Source of the DNA: an uncultured Synechococcales cyanobacterium
GTDB lineage: Bacteria; Cyanobacteriota; Cyanobacteriia; Thermosynechococcales; Thermosynechococcaceae
DNA: 64,000 nucleotides
Direction of reading: 5' to 3'
Assembly (NCBI GenBank): GCA_902806435.1
Contig: CADCWO010000230.1
Coordinates: forward strand, 1-64,000
Shown here: one piece after another, positions 32,915 to 42,407 of the stretch
Position numbering within the stretch: the stretch's first letter is position 1
How the letters are laid out: the number at the start of each line of letters is the position of its first letter
Position numbers and translations under genes: made by a program
Notes under the pieces: generated by a model
Databases searched by the model: none
What the model was told of the DNA's origin: nothing
What the model saw: only the letters and a program-made list of their open reading frames with translations

Positions 32915-35120
32915 ATGAGCCAGATACCCGTTCTAGAAAGGCGGCAGCGAAATACTGTTCCTCAGCTGCAGCCCGAAGATTCTATCTTGCTGCGGATTTT
33001 TGTACAGCTGTTGGTCACCATTGGTATTGTCGCCACTGCTACTGCTGCCACTAGCTATAGCAATATTTGGGCAATTCCTTTCAGTGCCATTGGGGCTACC
33101 TGGAGCTGGCACCGTCGCCGAGAGCGCAATATCACGACCAAGTTCTGCATCGCCATTGGGATGCTGCTGATTTTGGGTGTTTTTTTAAGTCGCCTGGTCA
33201 GCCAGATGCAAGACTCTCGATTAACTGCTCATTCAACTTCAGGTACTGCACAGTTTTGATTTACCGCGCCGCAAGGATCTGGGGTATTCCGTTGTGATTG
33301 GGTTAATTTTGTTAGGTGTGGCAGCAACACTTAGCCAAACTTCAGTCTTCGGTTTATTTTTACTGCTGTTTTTAGCGATCGCTCTGCCTATTTTAATTCT
33401 AGATTACCGTTCTCGCCTGGGCTTGGTATCTCTAAACCTGAAAGGGGTAGCTCTGGCCCCCAAGCGCCTAGGACTTTTTCTGCTGGCTGTAGTGGGATTG
33501 GGGTTAATCATCTTTGCCGCGATGCCGCGTCTACCAGGGTATCAACTACGAACTTTTCCCGTTAGTGCCCAGGTTGATGTTGAAGGTAAGTTTGATGGCC
33601 GTCAGGTGATTAACCCTGGCTATGTGAGCGGTGGCGTCAAAACTGGCAGCGGCAACATCGGTGGGGAGGGCCAAGGCTTCCAACCCAAATTTGACCCCAA
33701 TTACTACTACGGCTTCAATAGTCAAATTGACCAGAATTTACGAGGGCAGTTAATTCCTAAAATCGTCCTGCGCGTTCGCTCTCAAGCGGAAGGTTTCTGG
33801 CGCGTCTTAGCGTTTGATCGCTATACAGGGCAGGGTTGGAAAATTTCACGGGATGAGCAAGTGGAACAATTGAACCGCTCAAGCTGGTCTTACCAGTTCC
33901 GCTTGCCCAGCTCCAGCGCGATCGCTCGCTCTAAAGAAATTGTCCAAACTTACACCGTTGTTTCTGATCTGCCTAACCTACTGCCTGCCCTCACCCAACC
34001 AAAGGAGCTGTATTTCCCCACCCGTCAAGTGGCTTTAGGGCCGGAAGGGGACTTACGCTCTCCGATTGGGCTACCGGAAGGGCTAACTTATACGGTCGTT
34101 TCGGATGTTCCTTACCGCCAGCAGGATTTATTAGGGCGATCTGGTCGGGATTATCCAGCCGCAATTCGTCATGCCTACCTGCAGGTACCACCAGAATTAG
34201 TCACAAAAATCCGCCAGCAGGCACAAGCCCTCTTAGCAAATGCTCCTAGAGATCTAACCTCTCCTTACGAGCAATCACTGTACTTAGCCCAAGCCCTAAA
34301 ACAGAAGTACACCGTTCAACCCAATGTGCCACCGCTCAATAAAAGTGAAGATTTAGTCGAGGCATTTTTGTTCCGGTTTCAAGGCGGTTACCCGGATCAC
34401 TTCTCTACAGCACTAACTATAATGTTGCGATCGCTTGGCATTCCGGCGCGATTGGTAACAGGATTCGGTTCCGGCAATTTTAACCCACTAACAGGCTTAT
34501 ATATTGTTCGCAACACCGATGCCTATGCCATGACAGAAGTGTACTTTCCTAAGTACGGCTGGTTTACCTTTGACCCGATTCCAGGTCACGAACTAATTCC
34601 CCCTTCTGTTGAAGTAGACCAGACCTTTGGCGTGATGCGGCAATTTTGGCAATGGATTGCTGGTTGGTTGCCCTCTCCTGTCACGGGTTTACTGGTAAGC
34701 ATTTTCACAACATTAGCAACTTGGCTAGCCCGCCTGCTCCATTTTTTTAGCCAAGGTTGGAGCGGCCTATTCGTTGGGTTGCTGATCGTAATTAGTCTCA
34801 GCTTCTTAGGATGGTTAGCCTGGGGCCAATGGCAAGCTTGGCGCTACCGCCGCTGGTTGTCCCGCTTGCCAGCCATGGAAAGCCTATACCAGCAGATGCT
34901 GAACTGGGTAGCTCAGCGAGGAATTCGCAAGCGCTCGGCCCAAACCCCACTGGAACATGCTGCGCAGGTCCGTCAAACCCAACGCGCAAACGGAGAACAA
35001 GTCATTGAAGACATTGCTCAAGCCTATACAAGTTGGCGCTATGGCGGTCACAATCCAAACTTAAATCAGTTAAGAAAGCAATTTCTCAATCTCAAAGCAA
35101 GTCGGACGAAAAAGCGTTAA
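32915..35120 (+). pseudogene. TgpA-like (DUF3488-transglutaminase fold) membrane protein, frameshifted
   Basis: The N-terminal frame (32915-33259) ends in MQDSRLT. The natural continuation, LLIQLQVLHSFDLPRRKDLG, is found in the +1 frame from about 33230 and runs without break to 35120. Joined, they give about 730 residues: six N-terminal transmembrane helices, a large extracytoplasmic transglutaminase-like domain and a C-terminal helix plus cytoplasmic tail. The catalytic Cys is Pro (GGYPDHFSTAL, codon at 34392) and the catalytic His is Tyr (NTDAYAMTEVYF, codon at 34524), while the Asp of FDPIPG remains. The domain is thus probably not a working transglutaminase. The frameshift may be real or an assembly error. 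Confidence 0.82.
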
Positions 35121-35223
35121 AGTCTTGATTTTAAGCTTCCTGGCTCCGGTAAGCGACTCAAACATGCCGTGGATTTCAGTACCGCAATACTTAGAAAATG
35201 GCTAAATTCTGCTAAGCCGCTAA

Positions 35224-35247
35224 CTACCACATGGTCACCAGTGGTAG
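35224..35247. terminator. hairpin between convergent genes
   Basis: CTACCAC (35224-35230) pairs with GTGGTAG (35241-35247) around a 10-base loop, in the 153-bp gap between the convergent TgpA-like and kinase genes. It may end either transcript, but there is no clear U tract. Confidence 0.4.
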
Positions 35248-35273
35248 CCTCTGAGGATGATGAAGTACTTAGT

Positions 35274-37187
35274 TTACAGGTACTGATCAGCAAGAGTCAG
35301 AAAGTAATTGTTTAGCTCCTCAGCGTGGTACTTGTTCAAAGGCTGACGATTGGCAACTGTAGTTTGGACGTGCTGTTTTTTTAGCATTAGTACCTCCCAA
35401 TCAAAGACAACGGTTTCTGTCGTCCAAAACCAATTTTGAGAAATAACCGTTAAGCGGAAGGTTACGTGATCATCGCGGCGACGCACCCTTAGCTCTGAGA
35501 TTCCTTCAGTCGCCTTATAACCTTTGCCAGGATAGGCGATTTCCAGGGCATTTCTGCCCACCTGGTCTAGCTCTTGATTCAGCAGTGCTAACGTACGAGC
35601 AATTCGCTGCGATCGCGTTACCGCTTCTGCTTGCTGTGCTGCCTTGGCATCTTGTTCAATGTTTGCCAACTTATTTTGCCAGAAGCGATTATTGGTTGGA
35701 AGTTGGGCGAGTTTAATAGCTTGCTGCCATTGATTTTGGTTAAAGGCTTGCTGCGTTTCACGAAATCGTGTGGCAGCCACTTGCCAGTCTTTTTGCCACT
35801 TTGTGATAGTAGATTGGACAATCTGATCGCGAGGTGTAGCGGGTGGGATTGACTGGGCATAAGCGATCGCCTTCTTAAGATTTCCAGCATGATATTGGTC
35901 CCAACCCAGCTGGAGCACCTGCTGTGCCCAAGTTTGCTCCAGTTGCTGCACTTCTGGTTGCAGTTGACTACCAGAAGAGATTTGGCTAGCAGTTGTAATC
36001 GCTGCGACAAATTTGCCGCTGACCGCTAGTTGTCTTGCCTTTTGCAATTGTTCTCTGTCTATCCCCGTTTGGCACTGACTCAAAAGTTCATGGGCTTGAT
36101 GACGAACAGTGAATTCGATACTCAACCCCTGAAGTAAACGATTTGTTTGCTCCAGGCATGCTTGATACTGTTGCGCAGTTTGTAAACGCTTTACTTCCGC
36201 CAGGGCGGCTTGGGCTATTTGACCTCGCAGATAAATATTGAAACCTAAAGCCGTTAAACCTAAGCCCAGCGTAAGGCTGATACCAGTCATCAGATAAGGT
36301 GACAGTTTGCCAGATCGGACTTTAGCAATTTGCTCAACAATTTGAATCGTAGCTGTAGAAATACTTGATGGTTGAGCAATTGCTTCCAGTCTCTGCAAAC
36401 ATTCTTGGGCAGAGCGGTATCGTTCCGCCGGACGGTAACAAATCATTCTGTCTAAAAAACCTGCTAAACCGTTGCTGATCTGCACCTTATGGCGCCAGCT
36501 AACCTGACCTGTAGCTGGATCAACTAATTGGCTAGGATACATCCCAGTCAAAGCCTGAATTGCTGTCATTCCCAACGCAAAGAGGTCACTACTAAAACAG
36601 GGGTTACCTGCATCTTGTTCCGGAGGTGTATAACCGGGGGTACCGATACGAATCGTTAACTGGCGGTTAGAAACCTCAGTTTGAATCGCTTTAACTGCTC
36701 CAAAATCAATCAGTACAAGCTTGCCGTCTCGCTGTCGCCGGATCAGGTTCTCGGGCTTAATGTCCCGATGAATTACCTTTTGGGCATGAATAAATTTCAG
36801 CACATCGAGCACATCCCGCAAGATGGGAACAACTTCAAACTCAGGAAGCTGTTTGCCAGGCAGCAATTCATCACTTAAAGCATGCCCTGCAACAAACTCT
36901 TGTACCAGGTAAAACTCCCCGTCATTTTCAAAAAAGGCTAGCAGTTGCGGAATCTGGTCATGGGTTCCTAGCCTTTCTAACGCCTCTGCTTCCGAGCGGA
37001 ACCGTAATCTAACTTCCTGGATAAAATCTGCTGCCTGCCCGGCTAGCTTCAGCTGCTTAACAACACACAGAGGACAGCTTGGTAACTGTGTATCTTCAGC
37101 AACATAAGTTTGGCTAAAGCCACCTGAACCAAGAACACCCGTTATTTTGTAGCGCCCATCTAAGAATTTTCCGACTATTGGGTCCAT
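35274..37187 (-). CDS. Hanks-type serine/threonine protein kinase
   Basis: A 637-residue kinase. The N-terminal 270 residues are a full catalytic domain: Gly loop VLGSGGFSQTYVAE, ATP-binding Lys in CVVKQLKL, catalytic loop HRDIKPENL, DFGAVK and the activation-segment motif GTPGYTPPEQ. A Cys-rich loop PSCPLCV is typical of the cyanobacterial Spk group. One transmembrane helix (about 297-317) separates it from a C-terminal region of about 320 residues. That region has helical TPR-like repeats (LGWDQYHAGNLKKAIAYAQ) and an unassigned beta-rich end. The outer part may sense an unknown signal. Confidence 0.9.
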   Translation of the reverse strand: MDPIVGKFLDGRYKITGVLGSGGFSQTYVAEDTQLPSCPLCVVKQLKLAGQAADFIQEVRLRFRSEAEALERLGTHDQIPQLLAFFENDGEFYLVQEFVAGHALSDELLPGKQLPEFEVVPILRDVLDVLKFIHAQKVIHRDIKPENLIRRQRDGKLVLIDFGAVKAIQTEVSNRQLTIRIGTPGYTPPEQDAGNPCFSSDLFALGMTAIQALTGMYPSQLVDPATGQVSWRHKVQISNGLAGFLDRMICYRPAERYRSAQECLQRLEAIAQPSSISTATIQIVEQIAKVRSGKLSPYLMTGISLTLGLGLTALGFNIYLRGQIAQAALAEVKRLQTAQQYQACLEQTNRLLQGLSIEFTVRHQAHELLSQCQTGIDREQLQKARQLAVSGKFVAAITTASQISSGSQLQPEVQQLEQTWAQQVLQLGWDQYHAGNLKKAIAYAQSIPPATPRDQIVQSTITKWQKDWQVAATRFRETQQAFNQNQWQQAIKLAQLPTNNRFWQNKLANIEQDAKAAQQAEAVTRSQRIARTLALLNQELDQVGRNALEIAYPGKGYKATEGISELRVRRRDDHVTFRLTVISQNWFWTTETVVFDWEVLMLKKQHVQTTVANRQPLNKYHAEELNNYFLTLADQYL

Positions 37188-37283
37188 GGGGCAAAGTAGA
37201 ACCTGCTATACCAGAGAATGATCAATAGACTTCTTGCAAAAGTCGTGAGAGAAGTTAAAACGCACGCTGGGGGAGGAAAATTC

Positions 37284-37382
37284 ATGACCTACGAGCAGGT
37301 AAAAGACCTTAAGCCCGAATTATTGAAGCGCTTGCATGGAGTGCGACCCGATAGCCTGCTTGAAATACTGAATTTTTTGTAA
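37284..37382 (+). mobile_element. N-terminal remnant of a transposase
   Basis: A 32-codon frame starts MTYEQVKDLKPELLKRLHGV and continues with RPDSLLEIL, the typical opening of a cyanobacterial DDE transposase (IS5-like group). A stop follows at 37380, and no catalytic domain is present. A ribosome site (GGGAGGA) still precedes the ATG. No flanking terminal inverted repeats were recognised. The rest of the 377-bp gap between the kinase gene and tRNA-Ala shows nothing further. It marks an old insertion beside a tRNA gene. Confidence 0.7.
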
Positions 37383-37564
37383 TTAAGTTTTCCGCAGTGC
37401 CTTTAACCTTGGTTATATCCTGGATAGCTTGAAAGAGTTACCACTCTTACTAGACCAGCGTAACCAAAAGTGACTCGATTCAAGGCTCTTATTGAGGGTA
37501 AGAATCTGAATTAAAGCAAAACCTGGGAAGGCTGGAACCTTCTCTAGTAGAGGTTCTAAAGGAA

Positions 37565-37637
37565 TGGAGAATAGGAGATTCGAACTCCTGACCTCTGCGG
37601 TGCGATCGCAGCGCTCTACCAACTGAGCTAATTCCCC
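37565..37637 (-). tRNA. tRNA-Ala (anticodon CGC)
   Basis: A 73-nt tRNA. The acceptor stem contains the G3-U70 wobble pair that defines alanine tRNAs, with discriminator A. The anticodon stem CTGCG/CGCAG encloses the loop ATCGCAC, anticodon CGC (plus-strand 37602-37604), reading GCG. The 3' end of the anticodon stem's 5' strand plus the loop spells the HIP1 octamer GCGATCGC (37602-37609). The T-loop is TTCGAAT. No CCA is encoded. Confidence 0.93.
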
Positions 37638-37702
37638 TCATCAAGACACCTTGGGAGTGCCTGAATATTCTATTGATTGGCTAAGCGAGATGTCAACGGC
37701 AG

Positions 37703-38242
37703 CTAATAAACTGAGAAGGAATTAGCTACCTGTTCAAAGCTACTACGGACCCGTGACCAACGTTGCTCAGGCGCAGAAACACTCAAGGTATAAAGTTTGC
37801 CCCGACTAACCGCCACACTTGACAGATTATGCCGTTCTTGGTCGCCAAGCTTAATTGCATACTCTAAATTGTAGTAAGTCTTCGGACCCAGTTGCCGTGA
37901 GACCGCTGATACGAGCTCGGCCTCTCTACCGGAGTTAGGAGGGGCAATCACCTTTTGCGCTAGCCGTTGGCCCACTTCACTAGGACCACCTAAATCACTA
38001 AGTGTTTTGTCGCGATCAACCGAACTGACTACCACACTAACGTTCTCTGTTGCTTCAATTAAGTCTCGGAAGACAACATCCGGTCCATTGGCTACTCTGA
38101 CTGGAACCCAACCATTAGGGTAGAGAAATTCGTAACCGTCAGTACTGTCAATGTAGGCTTGTAGTCCACTTCCAGATGAGACACAACCGTGCAGCATCAA
38201 GCTTAATAGAATCAAACAAGCTACTGCGAACGGCTTCAGCAT
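37703..38242 (-). CDS. PsbP-family lipoprotein CyanoP
   Basis: A 179-residue lumenal lipoprotein. The signal peptide ends in lipobox LMLHGC (Cys20). The PsbP fold is indicated by STDGYEFLYPNGWVPV, VVFRDLIEATENVSVVVS and the C-terminal WSRVRSSFEQVANSFSVY. CyanoP is a peripheral, lipid-anchored photosystem II factor linked to PSII assembly. Length and motifs are normal. Confidence 0.9.
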   Translation of the reverse strand: MLKPFAVACLILLSLMLHGCVSSGSGLQAYIDSTDGYEFLYPNGWVPVRVANGPDVVFRDLIEATENVSVVVSSVDRDKTLSDLGGPSEVGQRLAQKVIAPPNSGREAELVSAVSRQLGPKTYYNLEYAIKLGDQERHNLSSVAVSRGKLYTLSVSAPEQRWSRVRSSFEQVANSFSVY

Positions 38243-38339
38243 TTTTATACCTCTGTAAGTCTTGTAAACGGTTTTAGCAAACTCTGATTTGGCTCAGTAG
38301 ACCTATTTTCTCATCTCAGGGAGCGAATTCGTTGGGGGT

Positions 38340-38473
38340 TATCGCTAAACTAGCGATATAGGCCAGAGTAGAACAACCCTTTGCTTTAGTCAGATTTCTC
38401 CAACTAAGGTGCAAGCCCGATACCAAGGCTTATGAGAGACCTTACTGGTTTGCATCAAGGCAAGTCAGCCTTG
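38340..38473 (+). promoter_or_regulatory. two short hairpins before the SDR gene
   Basis: TATCGCT/AGCGATA (38340-38346 and 38352-38358, 5-base loop) and CAAGGC/GCCTTG (38456-38461 and 38468-38473, 6-base loop) lie in the 264-bp divergent region between CyanoP and the SDR gene. The second is 33 bases before the ATG and so is probably in the 5' UTR. No known regulator or riboswitch matches. Confidence 0.35.
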
Positions 38474-38506
38474 AATAGTATTTCTAATTTTTGAAGGAGC
38501 ACCCCT

Positions 38507-39394
38507 ATGTTTCTAGTCACTGGCGCAACTGGGCAGGTAGGCCGTCGAGTAGTGCGACTGTTGCGAGGACAAGATCTACCAGTGCGGGCTTTTGTGCGCT
38601 TGACATCCCGTTATGCAGAACTAGAACACCGGGGGGCAGAAATCTTTATTGGTAATCTTTTGCGAGAAAAAGATATTCAAAAAGCGTGCCAGGGCGTGAA
38701 GTATATCATTAGTGCTCACGGTAGCAACGAGACTAGTGAAGGGGAAGCTGCACTAACAGACTATCAAGCTAATGTGGACCTGATTGATCACGCTAAGGCG
38801 GCGGGTGTAGAGCATTTTACCTTTCTTTCTGTCTTAGGAGCCGAGCGGGGATACGAAGATGCGCCTGTGTTTAAAGCTAAGTGGGAAGTAGAGCGATACC
38901 TGCAAGGAAGTAGCCTAAATTACACGATTCTACGCCCATCGGGGTTTGCTTCTAACTTATTATCCGCAGCAGAACGGTTTCACCAAACGGGCATTTATGT
39001 CTTGATTGGGGACCCGAAAAATCGGACATCAATTGTCAGTACCGATGACCTGGGACGAATTGCGGTGGAATCTCATCGTCGCGAAGGAGCACAGAATCAA
39101 ATCTTAGCGGTAGGGGGCCCAGAGATTTTGCAGCGCGATGAGATTCCCAAAATCTTTAGCCGTGTCTTTAATCGAGAGCCAATTATCTTGAACCTGCCTC
39201 TCCTAGCTGTTGATGGGGTGCGGAACGCGGTGGGTTTATTTAACCCCAAAGCAAAGTCAGCACTAGGAACCTTCAGAACGTTGCTAGCCAATGAATTTTT
39301 CTGCTTCTCCTCTGAAGTAGAACAACTTGAAGCTGTTTTTGAGATGAAAATGGAAACGTTGGAGAACTTTATTAGACGCTACTTGACTATTTAG
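38507..39394 (+). CDS. NmrA-like atypical SDR, NAD(P)-binding protein
   Basis: A 295-residue atypical short-chain dehydrogenase. The NAD(P) motif GATGQVGRRVVRLL is at the N-terminus, followed by VRAFVRLTSRYAEL and FLSVLGAERGYEDA. It has YTILRPSGFASNLL but no classical YxxxK dyad at the usual place, as in NmrA/Ycf39-like proteins that act as redox sensors or assembly factors. Relatives include Ycf39 (photosystem II assembly), but the detailed sequence differs, so no name is given. It is divergent from CyanoP. Confidence 0.82.
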   Translation: MFLVTGATGQVGRRVVRLLRGQDLPVRAFVRLTSRYAELEHRGAEIFIGNLLREKDIQKACQGVKYIISAHGSNETSEGEAALTDYQANVDLIDHAKAAGVEHFTFLSVLGAERGYEDAPVFKAKWEVERYLQGSSLNYTILRPSGFASNLLSAAERFHQTGIYVLIGDPKNRTSIVSTDDLGRIAVESHRREGAQNQILAVGGPEILQRDEIPKIFSRVFNREPIILNLPLLAVDGVRNAVGLFNPKAKSALGTFRTLLANEFFCFSSEVEQLEAVFEMKMETLENFIRRYLTI

Positions 39395-39517
39395 CTTACG
39401 CCAGTAGATCCGGCTGAGGCTTCCGTAATCAGAGGTGCCTAAAATCTTGAATCTAAAAAATTGATCTATCCTGGAGGGGTTTGACAAAAGCTCACTTATG
39501 CTCGCTCCAGTATCGCT

Positions 39518-40384
39518 ATGCAATGTGTGATTCATCGCCGGGCTGAGTTTTCAGCCAGTCATCGCTACTGGTTACCAGAGCTGACCGAGGCCGAGAATAT
39601 TCAACAGTTTGGTCCCTGCATCCGCTTTCCGGGGCACGGGCATAACTATGTTTTATTTGTGTCTATCGGTGGCAACCTAGACAAGTCCGGTATGGTGCTC
39701 AACCTGTCTGAGGTAAAGCAGGTTATTTCCCGTGAAGTTACTACCCAGCTAGACTTTTCTTATCTAAATGAAGCTTGGCCTGAGTTTCAGCAGACGCTAC
39801 CTACGACTGAAAACCTGGCGCGAGTCATTTGGCAACGGCTGGCTCCTTACTTACCGCTTGTGCAGGTGCAATTATTTGAGCATCCCAAACTTTGGGCTGA
39901 CTACCAAGGAAATGATATGGAAGCTTACCTGACTATTAGCACTCACTTTAGCGCCGCCCACCGGCTGGCTCGGCCTGATTTAAGCGATGCCGAAAATTGG
40001 CAGATTTACGGCAAGTGTGCCCGTCCCAATGGTCATGGTCACAACTACCATTTGGAGGTCACCGTGCAGGGGCAAATCAACCCCCGCACGGGGATGATTG
40101 TAGATTTGGCCGCCTGTCAAAAGGTCATCGATGATTATGTTGTAGAGCCATTTGACCATACCTTCCTCAACAAAGATGTACCTTACTTTGCTGATGTTGT
40201 GCCGACAGCGGAAAATATTGCAGTTTATATCCGGCAACTTTTACAGCAACCAATTTCTGGACTGGGAGCCAAGCTTTACCGGGTGAAGTTGATTGAAAGC
40301 CCGAATAATTCCTGTGAAGTTTACTGTGCTGATCCAATTGACCGGATCGCACTCCCAAGCGAAGCTGCTCTAGCTAGTCTATAG
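39518..40384 (+). CDS. duplicated 6-pyruvoyl-tetrahydropterin synthase/QueD-like protein
   Basis: A 288-residue protein made of two PTPS/QueD domains in tandem. Domain 1 (about 1-135) has FSASHRYW, GPCIRFPGHGHNY; domain 2 (about 138-275) has FSAAHRLA and GKCARPNGHGHNY. Each retains the zinc His residues and the catalytic Cys, so both may be active. Substrates could be dihydroneopterin triphosphate for queuosine (6-carboxy-tetrahydropterin) or biopterin-type cofactors; cyanobacteria make both. QueD is normally about 120 residues, so this is a clear duplication-fusion. Confidence 0.88.
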   Translation: MQCVIHRRAEFSASHRYWLPELTEAENIQQFGPCIRFPGHGHNYVLFVSIGGNLDKSGMVLNLSEVKQVISREVTTQLDFSYLNEAWPEFQQTLPTTENLARVIWQRLAPYLPLVQVQLFEHPKLWADYQGNDMEAYLTISTHFSAAHRLARPDLSDAENWQIYGKCARPNGHGHNYHLEVTVQGQINPRTGMIVDLAACQKVIDDYVVEPFDHTFLNKDVPYFADVVPTAENIAVYIRQLLQQPISGLGAKLYRVKLIESPNNSCEVYCADPIDRIALPSEAALASL

Positions 40385-40658
40385 GGCGCAAAACTCATCC
40401 AGAGTAGCGTACTGGTTTAATAAACAAGCGATCGCCGCATTAATTCGTTTAGGCCGGTTTATTGATAACGGTGTAGTTACTGACACAGCACCACTGGGTA
40501 GCACCGTCCATAGTCACTCGATCTCTTGATCAGGGTTCTTTCTAGTTCCTGACACTAAAGCTTATAGCAACAATTGAAACTTCTAATCCAAGCAAAACTA
40601 TAACTGGGATAGGATGGAGCCATAAATATACCAATACAGGAATAAAGGGAGGCTGCCC

Positions 40659-42386
40659 ATGGTAGTGCTTGCCGACCGGACGCAAAAGCGGTTGACCACC
40701 CAGGTTGTGGATATTGCTGCTGACACAACCACAATCCGGTCAATGGACTGGGACCGTGATCGCTTTGACATTGAATTTGGCCTGCAAAACGGTACCACCT
40801 ACAACTCCTTTATCATTCGGGGTGAGAAAACTGCCCTGGTTGATACCTCTCACGAAAAGTTTCGTCAACTCTATATGGATGCCCTGCGCGGGCAGATTGA
40901 CCCAGCTACAATTGACTACCTGATCATTAGCCACACAGAGCCAGATCACAGTGGTCTGGTCAAGGATGTTTTGGCGCTGGCTCCGCAGGCTACAGTCATC
41001 GGCTCAAAAGTAGCAATTCAGTTTTTAGAAGACCTGGTGCATCAACCGTTTGAGCGCCAGATTGTCAAAAATGGTGATCGCCTAGACTTAGGTAACGGCC
41101 ATGAGCTGGAATTTGTAATCGCGCCTAATCTCCACTGGCCGGATACGATCTTTACTTACGATGCCAAGACGCGGATTTTGTTCACCTGTGATGCCTTTGG
41201 CCTTCACTACTGCACGGAACCGACTTTTGACGAAGATTTAGGAACGATTGAAGCCGACTTCCGGTTTTACTACGACTGCCTGATGGCTCCCAATGCTCGC
41301 TCTGTGCTGTCTGCTCTTAAACGGATGGATCAGTTAGAGTCGATCTCTACGATCGCTACGGGGCATGGTCCCTTGCTGCGCCATAACGTTGAGGAACTGA
41401 CCAATCGCTACCGCCGTTGGAGTCAAGCGAAAGCAAAAGCAGAAGCGGCAACGGCTGTCTTCTACGTCTCGGACTATGGCTATAGCGATCGCTTATCCCA
41501 GGCCCTTGCTAGAGGGATTAATAAAACTGGGGTGGCCGTAGAAATGATGGACCTCAAATCTGCTGACCCCCAGGATGTACAAGAACTCGTCAGCCGGATG
41601 GCCGGGATTGTGATTAGTGCTCCTCCCGCTTCCGGGCCAGGAGCCTCGGTTGCCCAAGCAGCGGTAAGTACGGTCCTAGCAGCAGTTAAAGATAAGCAAG
41701 TGGTGGGCTTATTTGAATCCTACGGCGGCAATGACGAGCCGATTGATCCGTTGCTGACGCAATTCCGAGAATTAGGCTTGAGTGTTGCTTTCCCCGCGAT
41801 CCGGATTAAGGACACGCCAACGGAAGCGACCTACCAGCTTTGCGAAGAAGCTGGAACTGACCTTGGTCAGGCCCTGACCCGCGCTCGGACGATTAAGCAG
41901 AAAAAATCCTTGGATGCAGATCTCGATAAAGCTTTAGGCCGGATCTCCGGGGGACTATACATTATCACCGCGAAAAAGGGTGAGTTAACCAGCGCCATGC
42001 TAGCGTCATGGGTGACGCAGGCCAGTTTTAAGCCCCTAGGTCTGACCATTTCTGTGGCCAAGGACCGGGCGATTGAGTCTCTGATGCAAGTCGGCGATCG
42101 CTTTGTGCTCAACGTCTTAGAAGAAGGCAACCACCTGACCCTGATGAAGCACTTTCTGAAGCGGTTTCCCCCTGGTGCTGATCGCTTCGCTGGGGTCAAA
42201 ACACAACCCGCGGCGAATGGCTCCCCAATTCTCACAGATGCCTTGGCCTACTTGGAGTGTGAAGTGGCTAGCCGCATGGAATGCAGCGACCACTGGATTG
42301 TCTATAGCACCGTCGAGGCAGGACGTGTCTCTAAGCCGGAAGCTCTAAGTGCAGTTCACCACCGTAAAGTTGGGAACTACTACTAG
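40659..42386 (+). CDS. flv3: flavodiiron protein Flv3
   Basis: A 575-residue class C flavodiiron protein with three domains: metallo-beta-lactamase-like diiron domain (1-265), flavodoxin-like FMN domain (about 273-415) and the cyanobacterial flavin-reductase domain (about 430-575). Diiron ligands are canonical: H92-x-E94-x-D96-H97 (SHTEPDH), His159 (NLHW), Asp178 and the GHGP His. With Flv1 it reduces O2 to water using photosystem I electrons, protecting PSI under fluctuating light. The canonical ligands point to Flv3 rather than Flv1. GGGAGG precedes the ATG. It is the first gene of an operon with a deaminase and flv1. Confidence 0.9.
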   Translation: MVVLADRTQKRLTTQVVDIAADTTTIRSMDWDRDRFDIEFGLQNGTTYNSFIIRGEKTALVDTSHEKFRQLYMDALRGQIDPATIDYLIISHTEPDHSGLVKDVLALAPQATVIGSKVAIQFLEDLVHQPFERQIVKNGDRLDLGNGHELEFVIAPNLHWPDTIFTYDAKTRILFTCDAFGLHYCTEPTFDEDLGTIEADFRFYYDCLMAPNARSVLSALKRMDQLESISTIATGHGPLLRHNVEELTNRYRRWSQAKAKAEAATAVFYVSDYGYSDRLSQALARGINKTGVAVEMMDLKSADPQDVQELVSRMAGIVISAPPASGPGASVAQAAVSTVLAAVKDKQVVGLFESYGGNDEPIDPLLTQFRELGLSVAFPAIRIKDTPTEATYQLCEEAGTDLGQALTRARTIKQKKSLDADLDKALGRISGGLYIITAKKGELTSAMLASWVTQASFKPLGLTISVAKDRAIESLMQVGDRFVLNVLEEGNHLTLMKHFLKRFPPGADRFAGVKTQPAANGSPILTDALAYLECEVASRMECSDHWIVYSTVEAGRVSKPEALSAVHHRKVGNYY

Positions 42387-42407
42387 AAATTTTCAAGCAG
42401 GCCTTGG

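Noticed and set aside
37413..37622. minus-strand frame covering tRNA-Ala
   Set aside because: It reads through the tRNA gene and has no motif.
40385..40658. possible regulator site before flv3
   Set aside because: No convincing dyad, known box or riboswitch could be seen.
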